Part shown: positions 1 through 8,461 of the stretch, piece by piece
How positions within the stretch are numbered: the stretch's first letter is position 1
How the letters are laid out: the number at the start of each line of letters is the position of its first letter
Source: a virus
Reading direction: 5' to 3' (one strand)
Length of the DNA: 64,000 bases
Virus record (IMG/VR): IMGVR_UViG_3300018080_000098
Coordinates: 62,001 to 126,000 of that record
Notes under the pieces: generated by a model
The model's database searches: none
What the model was told of the DNA's origin: nothing
Seen by the model: the letters and a program-made list of their open reading frames with translations, nothing else
Position numbers and translations under genes: made by a program

Positions 1-1086
1 GCCTTTTCTGTTCTCGTTCAGCGCGTGCGCTCGCAGCATTGTATCCTCGAGGGGGAGGTTCCACAATGGAATCCCAAACTCGTCCAGTGTAGCTGCGCAC
101 TCGAACTTGAGGTTGTGCGCTACCAAAGACCGAAAGGATACGTTGCGAGCAGTGAAGAACATGTGTAGTAGTTTCTTCACCTCGCGGAACTCTTTGCCAC
201 TCCATGGACTGTCGGGGTGTCGGTAAGGGATAACGAATCCCCGGTCGGGGCCGTAGGCAAACCCGACTGTCAATATCTTGTTGCCCACTCGCTGTAAGTT
301 GGCTGTTTCGTAGTCCAGCACAACCACTCGATCCTTATCCAGGTTGCTCACCATATGCTTGAGCAACTTGTACACCTTATCTACTTCCTGCACTACTACT
401 GTCGGCTTCCCTCGTTTACTGTAGTCTGGTACTACCCCTCGAGCTTTGTAGAACGCCCGAGAAATATCCTCCTCGAACATCCCTCCCATTCCTGGCGTTC
501 TGCTGACGAAGGCGAAATGAAAAGTGATGATAGCCGGGTACTCCTCCCCGTCCGGCGTCTTTACCACTACCTCTTTTCCCCGCAGCCCGAATACTTTGGC
601 AGCCGAGTCAATCTGCTCGCCTGTTTGCTTGTCCACCGCTAGCCCTACTGCTGCTGATTTACCAAGCAGCACAATATAGGCAGGCTTGACCTTCATGATG
701 TCGCGCAAAATATTGCGTCGACACGTCCGCACCTCAGCCGAAGTAGGCGGTCGGTCCTTGCGAGGGTCTTCCTCGCGCACAGGTCTGCACCGCACCACGT
801 TCCCGTAGGCCACCCCTTTTTGCGTTCCTCCGTTGACTTTGTGGACTAACTGCCGAAGGATCTGACCCGTTCCACCCACCATCGGTCGACCCACATCATT
901 CTCTACCCGTCCTGGGGCCTCCGCGATAAACATCACGTCGACACCCATCCCCTTCCTATTCTTTCCTCCTCGGTAAACTTCGGTGGGAACCTGCTTACGA
1001 ACGAAGCGGTTGCCTAACAGGGGGCACTCGTACTGTTTGCAGATGTTATCTGCGAGAGGAGAAAGGATGAACTGGTCGTCGGTCAT
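1..1086 (-). CDS. Uracil-DNA glycosylase / PolA-type 3'-5' exonuclease fusion, N-terminal 362 residues (partial)
   Basis: Probable phage family-A DNA polymerase with an N-terminal uracil-DNA-glycosylase-like domain; the 3' part lies beyond base 1. Residues 1-225 resemble family 4 UDG: EAPGRVENDVGRPMVGGTG is the water-activating/phosphate motif, C16, C21, C100 and C122 could hold a 4Fe-4S cluster, LLGKSAAVGLAV follows, and the usual HPAYxxR is HFAFVSR. From about residue 250 a DnaQ-like 3'-5' exonuclease starts: Exo I is DYET (D258, E260), Exo II lies in AHNLKFECAATLDEFG, then EDTMLRAHAL. The same domain order is known in SPO1-type phage polymerases. The polymerase domain itself is inferred, since the window stops first. 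ATG at 1086 is chosen because UDG homology starts at once; it overlaps the upstream gene by 41 bp. The first cysteine pair is CX4C, not the usual CX2C. Confidence 0.85.
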   Translation of the reverse strand, partial: MTDDQFILSPLADNICKQYECPLLGNRFVRKQVPTEVYRGGKNRKGMGVDVMFIAEAPGRVENDVGRPMVGGTGQILRQLVHKVNGGTQKGVAYGNVVRCRPVREEDPRKDRPPTSAEVRTCRRNILRDIMKVKPAYIVLLGKSAAVGLAVDKQTGEQIDSAAKVFGLRGKEVVVKTPDGEEYPAIITFHFAFVSRTPGMGGMFEEDISRAFYKARGVVPDYSKRGKPTVVVQEVDKVYKLLKHMVSNLDKDRVVVLDYETANLQRVGNKILTVGFAYGPDRGFVIPYRHPDSPWSGKEFREVKKLLHMFFTARNVSFRSLVAHNLKFECAATLDEFGIPLWNLPLEDTMLRAHALNENRKG

Positions 1087-1351
1087 TCGGTGAGCTCCCT
1101 GAACGTAGCACCGAATCGGTGATACGTAGTAGTTTTACCAGGGAGACACCCGTCGACGCCTTGTCCCGGAAAGGTCCAGGAGTTCGGTTCATCGCCGTGA
1201 GCACGCGGGAAAGGTTATTGGCGATTGTACGTGCGGTCGGTCCGTTGCATCCGTAGGTAGCAATAAAGTTTGCTACGTTCACGAAGTTTCCAGTCTCACC
1301 TCGGATGAACAAACCGTAGCCGCCTTGCACGTTCATCGCCCAGAATCGCAT
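1046..1351 (-). CDS. Hypothetical protein, 101 aa
   Basis: Unrecognised small protein beginning MRFWAMNVQGGYGLFIRG. The central part, with FIATYGCNGPTARTIANNL, reads like a compact mixed alpha/beta or helix-turn-helix fold, but I cannot assign a family. The frame is open further upstream to an ATG at 1441, which would give 131 aa. I prefer 1351 because a CTTGTAAAAT box lies 22 nt upstream, exactly as it does before the gene at 8874-9677, and a GGGTGG stretch precedes this ATG. The C-terminus overlaps the polymerase start by 41 bp, so the two are probably cotranscribed and translationally coupled. A role in replication is only suggested by position. Confidence 0.6.
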   Translation of the reverse strand: MRFWAMNVQGGYGLFIRGETGNFVNVANFIATYGCNGPTARTIANNLSRVLTAMNRTPGPFRDKASTGVSLVKLLRITDSVLRSGSSPNDRRPVHPFSSRR

Positions 1352-1373
1352 ACCGGCGCCACCCTGCTCTAGT

Positions 1374-1383
1374 ATTTTACAAG
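1374..1383 (-). promoter_or_regulatory. Putative phage promoter box CTTGTAAAAT
   Basis: On the minus strand the sequence reads CACCTTGTAAAATACTAG. The 10-bp core is identical at 9700-9709 and 43830-43839, each time in the gap before a start codon. Here it lies 22 nt upstream of the ATG at 1351 and downstream of the stop of the 171-aa gene (1447). The A+T-rich right half suggests a -10-like element read by a phage or modified host polymerase. That is inference from position and repetition. Confidence 0.5.
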
Positions 1384-1446
1384 GTGGCTGCCCGTTTTGA
1401 TGGGCGTTACTACTTCTCTGCCTACCTCTGCAGCATCCCATCGTTT

Positions 1447-1962
1447 TTACGCCTGTTCGCCTGCAAGAGACTTCTTTCCAAAAGAAGCCTCCTTCGGCCA
1501 ATCACTAACGCCGTCAAATACTACGATAATACTATTTATTGTGTGATGGTCGCCTTCACGATACTTGTACATCAACTTCCTGCGCATGGTCAAGCTGCAA
1601 ATCCAGTTCGGCCCCAGCTTCTCCGGGTACTCCAGTATCTTCGGATGCAACAGGATAGTATTTCCACACCGCTCAGTAGTGTAGGTGCCAGGAATCATGT
1701 GGATGATATCGGGGTCCCCATTCGCATTCTTCGAAGGGACTTTCTCGATAGGACGCAACACAAACACACCTCGAGGACCACCAGCTCCCTTCTCCGCCAC
1801 AATCTCTACATACCAGAACTCTTCCGGTTGAGGAGCTTGCGACTGGTCCTCAATGTGCTCCCAAGAAAGAACTCCCGTCTTCCCCAACGTCTTGGAAATT
1901 ACCTTGTTGTTGGGAGGGGCGTCTTCCTGCCTGTTTTTCATGAATTTGACTAATGTGATCAA
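1447..1962 (-). CDS. Hypothetical protein, 171 aa
   Basis: Unrecognised soluble protein, mixed alpha/beta, with no signal peptide or membrane segment. Notable stretches are PEEFWYVEIVAEKG, RGVFVLRPIEKVPSKNANGD and DDHHT-like acidic/histidine residues near the C-terminus. The start is probably TTG at 1962: a GGAG sequence lies 8 nt upstream, while the alternative ATG at 1941 has no ribosome-binding site. It follows the virion gene at 1980-2897 by 17 nt and precedes the putative promoter at 1374, so it sits at the border of the structural and replication regions. No function can be inferred. Confidence 0.65.
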   Translation of the reverse strand: MITLVKFMKNRQEDAPPNNKVISKTLGKTGVLSWEHIEDQSQAPQPEEFWYVEIVAEKGAGGPRGVFVLRPIEKVPSKNANGDPDIIHMIPGTYTTERCGNTILLHPKILEYPEKLGPNWICSLTMRRKLMYKYREGDHHTINSIIVVFDGVSDWPKEASFGKKSLAGEQA

Positions 1963-1979
1963 CGTAATGACTCCGTGAG

Positions 1980-2897
1980 TTAGAGGTACTTCCAGAAATG
2001 CACTCTGAGTCTTCCTACACGGATATACTCACCCTTATACACATCGAAGGTGAGCCGCACTGTGTAGGGCTTTCCAGTATCGAAAGTTCCTGAAGTCTGG
2101 TCTACCGTGACCGTGTGGTCTGTCCATGCACCAGACCCGTTAATGGTTCCTCCTGTAACTGTGACAGGGGCTTGGTTGGTGTCGTAGAGCTCTACCGTCA
2201 ACTTCGTGTTGGGAGATGTAGCAAATTCTACGTAGGTATCGATGGATACCGGTCGTAGGTCCCCCTGTACGAAAAAGCTGAAATTCTGTACAAGCTGCTG
2301 TATGTTGGGTAGCGCGGTGGGGGAATTCTCTACCCGTTCGTTCACAACGAAACTTACTGCATCGAACTCGTTTTCCGTGAACGTGATATCTGTACCTACA
2401 GCCGAGTTGGCGTAGCGTTCGAAGGGAGGCACAAGCTCTACTGGCAAAGAGGTAGCCACGAGTTGTGTGTAGTCGTCTTCAGCCAACTTTGGAGCTTCAA
2501 TGATATATTCCTGCACTAGGGGGAGCCCACCACCAGGATGATTTATCCACCCAATTACTACTCCATCAAATATGTCCGAATTGGAAAGTTGCGCCTCTTC
2601 TAGCGCGTACTCTACTGGAACCCCTCCAAGCGAACGCCGGTTCTCGTGCGTGGCTACTAATGTGTACCAGGTCGCTGTTCCTGGAGCTGTAAAGCTAAAT
2701 GTGGTTTCCGTATCCTCTCGCCACATTACGCCGTTGTGCTGAAGGCCGTACCCTTCTCCCATTACCAGATTGTTGTCCGTATTCACAGACAAGTCGAATC
2801 CACGGTAAACACCTTTAGGATGCAATCCGTAATGAATCGTATTTTCGCTTAGGTCGTCTTGTGTTGCGCCGTAGTTGTAGTATCTCAGCTGTGCCAT
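1980..2897 (-). CDS. Virion structural protein, baseplate/fibre-base type, 305 aa
   Basis: Probable virion protein. The N-terminal 120 residues (NTIHYGLHPKGVYRGFDLSV, then WYTLVATHENRR) resemble the opening beta-domains of phage baseplate and fibre-network proteins, in which a short strand pattern with GxxxxDG-like turns is followed by a value/range strand pair; weaker versions open the 426-aa and 1810-aa proteins of this window. The C-terminal 130 residues look like a beta-sandwich (YVEFATSPNTKLTVELYD, then KPYTVRLTFDVYKGEYIRVG), a plausible carbohydrate- or protein-contact domain. The gap to the upstream gene is 9 bp. It closes the structural block before the non-structural genes. Confidence 0.65.
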   Translation of the reverse strand: MAQLRYYNYGATQDDLSENTIHYGLHPKGVYRGFDLSVNTDNNLVMGEGYGLQHNGVMWREDTETTFSFTAPGTATWYTLVATHENRRSLGGVPVEYALEEAQLSNSDIFDGVVIGWINHPGGGLPLVQEYIIEAPKLAEDDYTQLVATSLPVELVPPFERYANSAVGTDITFTENEFDAVSFVVNERVENSPTALPNIQQLVQNFSFFVQGDLRPVSIDTYVEFATSPNTKLTVELYDTNQAPVTVTGGTINGSGAWTDHTVTVDQTSGTFDTGKPYTVRLTFDVYKGEYIRVGRLRVHFWKYL

Positions 2898-2906
2898 CTC
2901 GAGCTC

Positions 2907-3764
2907 CTAGCCGAAAACGAGCATCCCAATATAGTCAACTGTGTTGACAGCAACCTTGATCATGTCTGGTGTACTTGGGAACGTAACCTCGTAAGTGTTT
3001 CTCATCCCTGGCACCGCGGTCGTTGTTAGAGAACCCCATACTCCAGATATGTACGCGTACACCAGTGGTGGGTTCTGATACTGGAAATAAATTTCCGAGC
3101 GTACCTCTTCCAACGGAACCATCACTACGCGCCAGGTAGCACCAGACCCCGATTTCACATCCAGCGCTCGAGTTTGGTACCACCCCTCGGAACCCACCCT
3201 CAGTTTGCTGATATTGTTCATCGGGAGCGCGTACGGCAGGGTATCGTATCGTTCGTTGTTGGGGACCATATCGTGCAAGCTGGGAGCTCGGAAGTCCTCC
3301 ATGTAGACAGTGGAGTTTCCGCCTGCCAACGTGTTGGCGATGTACATTAACGAATCATTTGCTGGAGCTTTCAGCAGGAAGTCTCGAACGGTTGTAGAGA
3401 TGATACGTTTGTCCCGTGTTTCTGCTAGACGGAGCCCATCCCACATCACTTCTGCGATGTGGCATCCATCCTTTAGTTTATCGTACGTGTCGTAGGGATT
3501 GTGGGAAGCCCACATCATGATAGCGGCACCGGGTCCTGCGTCGGTTGCTTCATCGATAACGATCTGGTCGAGGCTAGAGAACACTTGTGAACTGCTGTTA
3601 ACTGCTTGTGGTGTGATAGTATTTTTGGGTACCGGACCTGGGTCTACCCATGTTGAGTCGAACTCGAAGATGTGTTCAATTGAGTTTCCGTTTGCATCTT
3701 TGCCGTAGAGGTGGACCTTCACGACCATGGTGCCAGCACCGGAGGCATCTGCGAGGCCACACAT
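2907..3764 (-). CDS. Virion structural protein (first ATG gives 285 aa); frame open back to the upstream TGA
   Basis: Probable tail-fibre or baseplate protein rich in predicted beta-strands, with a domain around HNPYDTYDKLKDGCHIAEVMWD and a C-terminal beta-domain ending VAVNTVDYIGMLVFG. The start is a problem. The ATG at 3764 has no visible ribosome-binding site, and the same frame upstream (3765-3833) encodes ATSDTFDIDLYGPARIM, which reads as the missing first strands of the same domain. That stretch has no ATG, GTG or TTG and runs straight to the TGA that ends the 426-aa gene. Either a non-canonical start is used, or this is the downstream part of one longer protein reached by TGA readthrough, or a nonsense mutation split a 730-aa gene. 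Confidence 0.65.
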   Translation of the reverse strand: MCGLADASGAGTMVVKVHLYGKDANGNSIEHIFEFDSTWVDPGPVPKNTITPQAVNSSSQVFSSLDQIVIDEATDAGPGAAIMMWASHNPYDTYDKLKDGCHIAEVMWDGLRLAETRDKRIISTTVRDFLLKAPANDSLMYIANTLAGGNSTVYMEDFRAPSLHDMVPNNERYDTLPYALPMNNISKLRVGSEGWYQTRALDVKSGSGATWRVVMVPLEEVRSEIYFQYQNPPLVYAYISGVWGSLTTTAVPGMRNTYEVTFPSTPDMIKVAVNTVDYIGMLVFG

Positions 3765-3833
3765 GATACGAGCTGGTCCGTAGAGGTCGATGTCGAACGT
3801 GTCGGAAGTGGCTATAGGAGTGAGTAGTTTGTA

Positions 3834-5114
3834 TCAGTATATTACTTGGGGGGACTTGATTAAACTTCCGGTTCCGTCTACCAAGATCTCGTAGATCATG
3901 GGGAACTTCTGGGCATCCGCAAACGCTTCCTGAGTGTTGGTTAGCGCGGTAAACCCAGAGCCCCCCGCGATGATGAGCTCCTCTGCGCTGGGGTTCTTGG
4001 TAGAAAATAGAATTTCATTACTTCCTACTGGGGGCTCGCAGGCATCCACTTTAGTGTAGTACATATGGACCGCCCAATCGGTTGGAACGGTTTCCCATAT
4101 TACTACGCGGTTGGTGCCTACTACGATACTTCCAGCGTAGTCGGTTTCGGTGATTCCGTCTGTTACCCAGACTTTGCCTAATCGTACAGGATAGTTGGTA
4201 AGTTCGACGTATTGTGCGTTTGGGACAGATGTTTTTGACCCGGCGCCATCATCGGTTTTTATGGAAGCATAGGGGATTGCTACTTCACATCGGACACCGG
4301 GAATCTTGGCAATGGATCTATCGTCGGCCACAATCATCCCGTGATCTAGTTGTAGCTGCAGCGGCGAGAAGTCGCCAACGGTTAGATCGTTTTGTGATAG
4401 CGCGTGGGGGTTGGTTGCGGTGGATACGCCGGTTCCGATTTGTCCTCGATGCTCTACGTCTACAGCAGAGAACCAGGGACGGTTCCAGCTGTAGTTTCCT
4501 CGTGTGTGGTCAATCGACATCTGTGTGGTAACTGTAGATGTCAAAGGGTCTTCCACGTTTTGCATAGTGGCGATAGCAATCGGCACTAAGCTGTTGCGCA
4601 CATCCTCGTCGTAGTTTTGATACGCGTCGAGTGTATCGATATCTACTTGTACATCTGCTTCTGACGCACTGTTAGGGGAACCTGGTCTCCAGGTTACTGG
4701 AATAACCGGATCGAGGTAATCATTCAGCTGTGAATCTCCGGGGTCGAGAACGTACCGGAGGTAGACAACGTTTGTGATGCCGACTTCTGGGTCGTCCAGC
4801 TCGATTTGGCGTACTGTGTCGGGGATGAGGATCCACATCCCGTCTTTTGTGACCGCCATACCTGGGCTAATATCAACAGATTCTGTGTTGTTATTATTTA
4901 CTGAGACTGTGAGGGGAACGGTAGTTGTACCTGAAACAGCTGTTTCAGGGTTCTGTTCGCTTACGATTCCGTATGCGGGTGTGGTGAAGTAGTCGGGATG
5001 CCCTATCATGAGCAGCAGTCGCTGCACGAATTCTTCATTGTAGGTGTTGGCTTGATACTGCAGTCTGTCGAGCGACTGTCGAATCGTGTACGTGAGTCCT
5101 GGAATGTTTGCCAT
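3834..5114 (-). CDS. Virion structural protein, baseplate/fibre type, 426 aa
   Basis: Probable baseplate or fibre-base protein. The N-terminus is helical (LDRLQYQANTYNEEFVQRLL); residues 70-140 form a beta-domain with SPGMAVTKDGMWILIPD and VVYLRYVLDPGD, the same general design as the opening of the 1810-aa protein. The middle contains NPHALSQNDLTVGDFSPLQLQ, a phrase often seen in phage tail connector proteins, and the C-terminal part is beta-rich. It ends SPQVIY-TGA, after which the frame continues open into the next gene. The upstream neighbour is the 707-aa structural gene, 11 bp away. Function rests on composition and context. Confidence 0.7.
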   Translation of the reverse strand: MANIPGLTYTIRQSLDRLQYQANTYNEEFVQRLLLMIGHPDYFTTPAYGIVSEQNPETAVSGTTTVPLTVSVNNNNTESVDISPGMAVTKDGMWILIPDTVRQIELDDPEVGITNVVYLRYVLDPGDSQLNDYLDPVIPVTWRPGSPNSASEADVQVDIDTLDAYQNYDEDVRNSLVPIAIATMQNVEDPLTSTVTTQMSIDHTRGNYSWNRPWFSAVDVEHRGQIGTGVSTATNPHALSQNDLTVGDFSPLQLQLDHGMIVADDRSIAKIPGVRCEVAIPYASIKTDDGAGSKTSVPNAQYVELTNYPVRLGKVWVTDGITETDYAGSIVVGTNRVVIWETVPTDWAVHMYYTKVDACEPPVGSNEILFSTKNPSAEELIIAGGSGFTALTNTQEAFADAQKFPMIYEILVDGTGSLIKSPQVIY

Positions 5115-5125
5115 GGCGCGTGTCC

Positions 5126-7249
5126 TTAGACGTGGAGGTAGCCGCCGTTGAGCTTACCGTAGAAGCCCAGTTTGGTTTCGAGATCTTTAAGAGAGGGGAA
5201 TAGTGGTTTGATAAAGAGGCCGTTCGCGGCGTAGGTGTGATCTCCCACCATTTGCGAAACGTACTCATGAGACACTGCGGCCACACGAGGAGTAGCGATA
5301 TTCCAATCACCCATCTGTACTTCGCCCGCAGCGGCACCCTTCATGAGAATGTCGATACGTTCTATTGGTTCATCAGTAGATGACAACGTCGCGTTGACTA
5401 GAGTGGGTACTCCTGCAGTGATATTCACGTTGGTCCAATCGTTGGGAAAGAACCTGATGCGCAGTAAAATATCTTGGTCCGAGTTTATCTCGAAGCTCCA
5501 TTGAGCTCCTCCAGTACCGCCAGCCATGCCAGTAATAAGGAAGTTGGGATCTGTGATGCTATACGTGATGGGGTTGTTACCATCTGTGCCTCTAAGCTCA
5601 CTGAAAATTTGGAACGAATTGAAGATGCCAGGGTATTCTGCTCGAGCCAGGAGGTTTGCGCGGTTGATGGCAGCGCTGGTAAGGATAGCCACCTCAACGT
5701 CGGTAGTGGCAGCGCTTATATCGATGGTTTCCAGGTCGTCTGTACCACCACTCATAGTGAATGGTGGTACTCCGGGGGATGCTACCCAGCCGATGCCGAT
5801 TAGGTTTGCTGTGAGCGTGATGAGCTGGTTGCCCTTGATGCTGATTTCATCGTGTGTCAGGTTTACGGTTGTGAGCATTCTGCTTGCGGTAATCTTCAGC
5901 GCAGCCACCGCATTGATTGCTGCCTCCGTTGCTACAGCAACATCAACCGCAAACACCGCGGATGAGATGTCTATTACTCGAGCTCCACTCGTAGCGACGA
6001 AGGTGGAATCGATTTTGTACTCAAACGTGATGCTGGTGCCAAACCCATCATCGAGAACAAAGTTGTCGTTGTTCAGTATTAGTCCAACAGCAGGGCTTAC
6101 AGTGATCCAGCCTGTGGAAGCAGATGTCGGTGTTGGGACGTAGGCGCTGTTCGTTTGGAACTCGAACAGCATAGCGTTTTCACCATCGTCAATGCGGAAC
6201 CAATCGTTGTTCACGATTCCTGCTGGGTCGACAGCAACCATTGAACCAGAAGCGTACGTGAACGGCACTTCTATAATGGGAGCGCAAGTATGCTTGAGCC
6301 ACCATTTTCCTTCATCGTTTAAAAGAGCGAGGAACTTTTCTATATCCGCGTCGTAGTTTATTTCCCCGTCTACTCTGTCCCAGAAAAGAAACTGATCTGC
6401 TTTAATAGGGGTCTCTAAAAATATAGTGTTCTTCTTGATTTCAATTGGTACACCTAAAGCAGATAGAGAAGAATCGTATTTTTGAACATACTGCGTTTCC
6501 TTCATAGTGAAACCGGTAATGAAGGGAGAGGAGCGCCAATCTAGAAGGAATGGTCCTTGTACTTGTTTTACAAAGCTGGCATTAACAGGTAAAGGGAGAA
6601 TTCTGGACTTGTATGCTAGATACGCACGGATTTGGATAATCTCTTCGTCGTCCAGGTCGCGGTGGATTCCGCGGTCCAAAGTAACTTGGTATTGGTAAAT
6701 TCCGTTGACCAAGCTAACGAACTTGTAATCCAGTATGGTGTACTCTTTAAAAGCTGTGGTTATTTCAGGGGTGGAAGATATTGCAATAACGTCTCCCCGC
6801 ACTACGTAGTCGGTGCTATCAATTACGATTATTTTTTTATCTGCTGAGTAGGCACCTTCTACTTTAATGGGGTTGGAGTAGTGGTAAACGGGTTCCCTTT
6901 CAGGGTGGTCTGCAAGAAGCCTACTTCCAAGAACAAGGACGTCATCGATGACGTCGGCCACTTCGTGGAGCTCACGTTCACCTATGGAGATGTATCCTCC
7001 AGCTTCTATCCAGGTTGGGACACGGTTGAGGGTAATGCGGTCTATAAGATATATAGCGTCTTCTTCGAGGCGGAATCTGTTATCGGGTGTGAAGAGGGGC
7101 ATCACAGCGGTGAGTTTTTTCCCGTAGCGCACGTCACCTTTTGCGAAGATGTCGAGGGGCATCGTGATCCCTCGGGGGACGATATGCATCGCCAACCCTT
7201 GGTACATCTGGCGTTGGACTGCGTCCTTTGTTAGCTTGATGATGCCCAT
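5126..7249 (-). CDS. Large virion structural protein with sheath-insertion-like repeats, 707 aa
   Basis: Probable tail/baseplate structural protein. The N-terminal 320 residues are mixed (IVPRGITMPLDIFAKGDVRYG, then FRLEEDAIYLIDRITLNRV, VVRGDVIAISS). Residues about 340-470 hold two copies of a small module of the form NNDxFxxDDG...FEF (NDWFRIDDGENAMLFEF and NDNFVLDDGFGTSITFEY), each followed by strands ending in a helix such as AVATEAAINAV. Modules of this kind are common insertions in phage tail sheath and baseplate proteins. A third diverged copy follows near ATTDVEVAILTSAAINRANL. The C-terminus is beta-rich. The start ATG at 7249 follows the 143-aa membrane gene by 10 bp. I cannot assign a specific tail position. 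Confidence 0.7.
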   Translation of the reverse strand: MGIIKLTKDAVQRQMYQGLAMHIVPRGITMPLDIFAKGDVRYGKKLTAVMPLFTPDNRFRLEEDAIYLIDRITLNRVPTWIEAGGYISIGERELHEVADVIDDVLVLGSRLLADHPEREPVYHYSNPIKVEGAYSADKKIIVIDSTDYVVRGDVIAISSTPEITTAFKEYTILDYKFVSLVNGIYQYQVTLDRGIHRDLDDEEIIQIRAYLAYKSRILPLPVNASFVKQVQGPFLLDWRSSPFITGFTMKETQYVQKYDSSLSALGVPIEIKKNTIFLETPIKADQFLFWDRVDGEINYDADIEKFLALLNDEGKWWLKHTCAPIIEVPFTYASGSMVAVDPAGIVNNDWFRIDDGENAMLFEFQTNSAYVPTPTSASTGWITVSPAVGLILNNDNFVLDDGFGTSITFEYKIDSTFVATSGARVIDISSAVFAVDVAVATEAAINAVAALKITASRMLTTVNLTHDEISIKGNQLITLTANLIGIGWVASPGVPPFTMSGGTDDLETIDISAATTDVEVAILTSAAINRANLLARAEYPGIFNSFQIFSELRGTDGNNPITYSITDPNFLITGMAGGTGGAQWSFEINSDQDILLRIRFFPNDWTNVNITAGVPTLVNATLSSTDEPIERIDILMKGAAAGEVQMGDWNIATPRVAAVSHEYVSQMVGDHTYAANGLFIKPLFPSLKDLETKLGFYGKLNGGYLHV

Positions 7250-7259
7250 AAGTACAGCT

Positions 7260-7691
7260 CTAGTCCTGGTGGTGTTCGAGGTAGCCGATGAAGAGATCTA
7301 GTGTGTAAGTGCCTGTAGCGCCTACGGTTGCAGCTATCATCGAGCCAACCACCAGGTTTTTGAGGTCAACAGGACCCCAAAGAAAGTAACTATTACGCCA
7401 GCTTGGATTCCAGTAGGCGTGGAGGGTTAGCAGGAGGTGCGCAGCAGCGCCGGTCCAGATACCCATACAGAAGTAGCACTTCATGAATTTCTGGAAGAAC
7501 TGCTGCACGAAACTCAAGGGAAACTGTAGAAGCCAGCGTCGAAGAGGGAGGACCCCAGATTCTCGGATGTACTTTTCGTCGGTGGGGTCTTGGAGGAAGG
7601 CTTTGGTAGACACACCAAAGATGGTGGCGTCTGCAGCTAGGAAGGCCAATCCGTAGGAAAGGAAAACGAATAGCAGGAACGAGAGTGTCAT
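7260..7691 (-). CDS. Three-pass membrane protein with CxxC motif, DUF1360-like, 143 aa
   Basis: Small integral membrane protein. Hydrophobic segments lie at residues 1-20, 72-90 and 110-135. The second segment begins KCYFCMGIWTG, a CxxC at the membrane edge followed by (F/I)W, the hallmark of the DUF1360 group of phage and bacterial membrane proteins of unknown function. The start ATG at 7691 overlaps the stop of the 62-aa gene (ATGA), so the two are translationally coupled. Position at the end of the membrane-protein cluster suggests a role at the host envelope during late infection, but no activity is known. Confidence 0.65.
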   Translation of the reverse strand: MTLSFLLFVFLSYGLAFLAADATIFGVSTKAFLQDPTDEKYIRESGVLPLRRWLLQFPLSFVQQFFQKFMKCYFCMGIWTGAAAHLLLTLHAYWNPSWRNSYFLWGPVDLKNLVVGSMIAATVGATGTYTLDLFIGYLEHHQD

Positions 7692-7876
7692 TGAGAAGGC
7701 GGTGCTGGGTTATCACGGATGTTGTTGACCACTTCTACGATCAGGTCGAAGTCTCTCCAAGTGAGAGCCACGGACCCTCCGTGGTCATCCTTGATGAGCA
7801 CCTCGTCCTCTGAAACGAACACTTCAGGGCAATTGCGTCCTCGACAGCATGCTGTCCACTGTTTGTTTTCCGGCAT
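7688..7876 (-). CDS. Hypothetical protein, 62 aa, cysteine-containing
   Basis: Small soluble protein beginning MPENKQWTACCRGRNCPEVF. Three cysteines in CCxGRxC could bind a metal or form a disulfide; the rest is a short beta-hairpin with DDHGG and a C-terminal helix (DFDLIVEVVNNI). Small phage and actinobacterial proteins with a similar CC..R.CP layout exist, all without known function. It begins 3 bp after the spanin-like lipoprotein gene and overlaps the membrane gene downstream by 4 bp, so it belongs to the membrane/lysis-like operon. Confidence 0.6.
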   Translation of the reverse strand: MPENKQWTACCRGRNCPEVFVSEDEVLIKDDHGGSVALTWRDFDLIVEVVNNIRDNPAPPSQ

Positions 7877-7879
7877 CTT

Positions 7880-8461
7880 CTACCAGCGCATGATGTGAGC
7901 GTTCGAGCTCGTTTGCATCCCGTCACCCTTGGTGACCGCGTACAGCACCCCCACCACAAGCCCAATACCGATAGTTACCCCAACTGCAAGCCCCATCAAC
8001 CCCTTGTTGCGCTCCCACCACGTGTTCCGAGCTCGGACCTTCGCCTCGATGTGCTCGAGCGCGGACTTGTTGATGAGCTTCCGTATCTCCAGATTCTGCC
8101 GCGCCGCCTCGAGCTCCTTACGCCTCCGGTCCCTTTCTGCCTTGATGGCTACGTAATACCGGGCCTTGTCTGCGTCGATCACTATCCCCGCATGCGGGGC
8201 CAGATCCCCCTTCTTTACTACGCTGCTCTTGCCCTCCGAGTAGCCCTCTCGTTTCTCAATAGGACCACTTACCAATGAACCGCGAGCTCCTACTTCCTTC
8301 TTCGCTTGCTCGTACGTCATGACAGGAGGCACCTTCACTGTCGCGCACCCCGACGACCCCACCACACCCAACGTAGCAGCAAACGCGATAATTACTGCCC
8401 ACCAAGACAGAAACTGCCTACAGCAACTTGTTGAGCTCTTCCAGACGCTCTTGCTCATCAT
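7880..8461 (-). CDS. Spanin-like lipoprotein with C-terminal transmembrane segment, 193 aa
   Basis: Probable spanin subunit that would help fuse inner and outer membrane at the end of lysis. The N-terminus is a lipoprotein-type signal (hydrophobic residues 18-35) ending GVVGSSGC, with C39 the likely lipidated residue; serine at -3 makes the lipobox weak. Then come KKGDLAPHAGIVID, typical of phage Rz-like lipoproteins, a charged coiled coil at about 95-145, and a clear transmembrane helix at 155-176. Lipid anchor plus C-terminal membrane helix is the layout of unimolecular spanins such as T1 gp11. The start ATG at 8461 has AAGGAGATAG directly upstream and lies 44 bp inside the preceding gene, as in Rz/Rz1 pairs. 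No experiment supports activity. Confidence 0.6.
   Translation of the reverse strand: MMSKSVWKSSTSCCRQFLSWWAVIIAFAATLGVVGSSGCATVKVPPVMTYEQAKKEVGARGSLVSGPIEKREGYSEGKSSVVKKGDLAPHAGIVIDADKARYYVAIKAERDRRRKELEAARQNLEIRKLINKSALEHIEAKVRARNTWWERNKGLMGLAVGVTIGIGLVVGVLYAVTKGDGMQTSSNAHIMRW

Noticed and set aside
3834-3836. Alternative genetic code with TGA read as Trp
   Set aside because: Other genes, for example the 1474-aa fibre and the 62-aa gene, end cleanly at TGA with the next start overlapping.
3845-3856. Run of six C as a frameshift site before the TGA
   Set aside because: The downstream coding frame is the same as the upstream one, so a frameshift would not join them.
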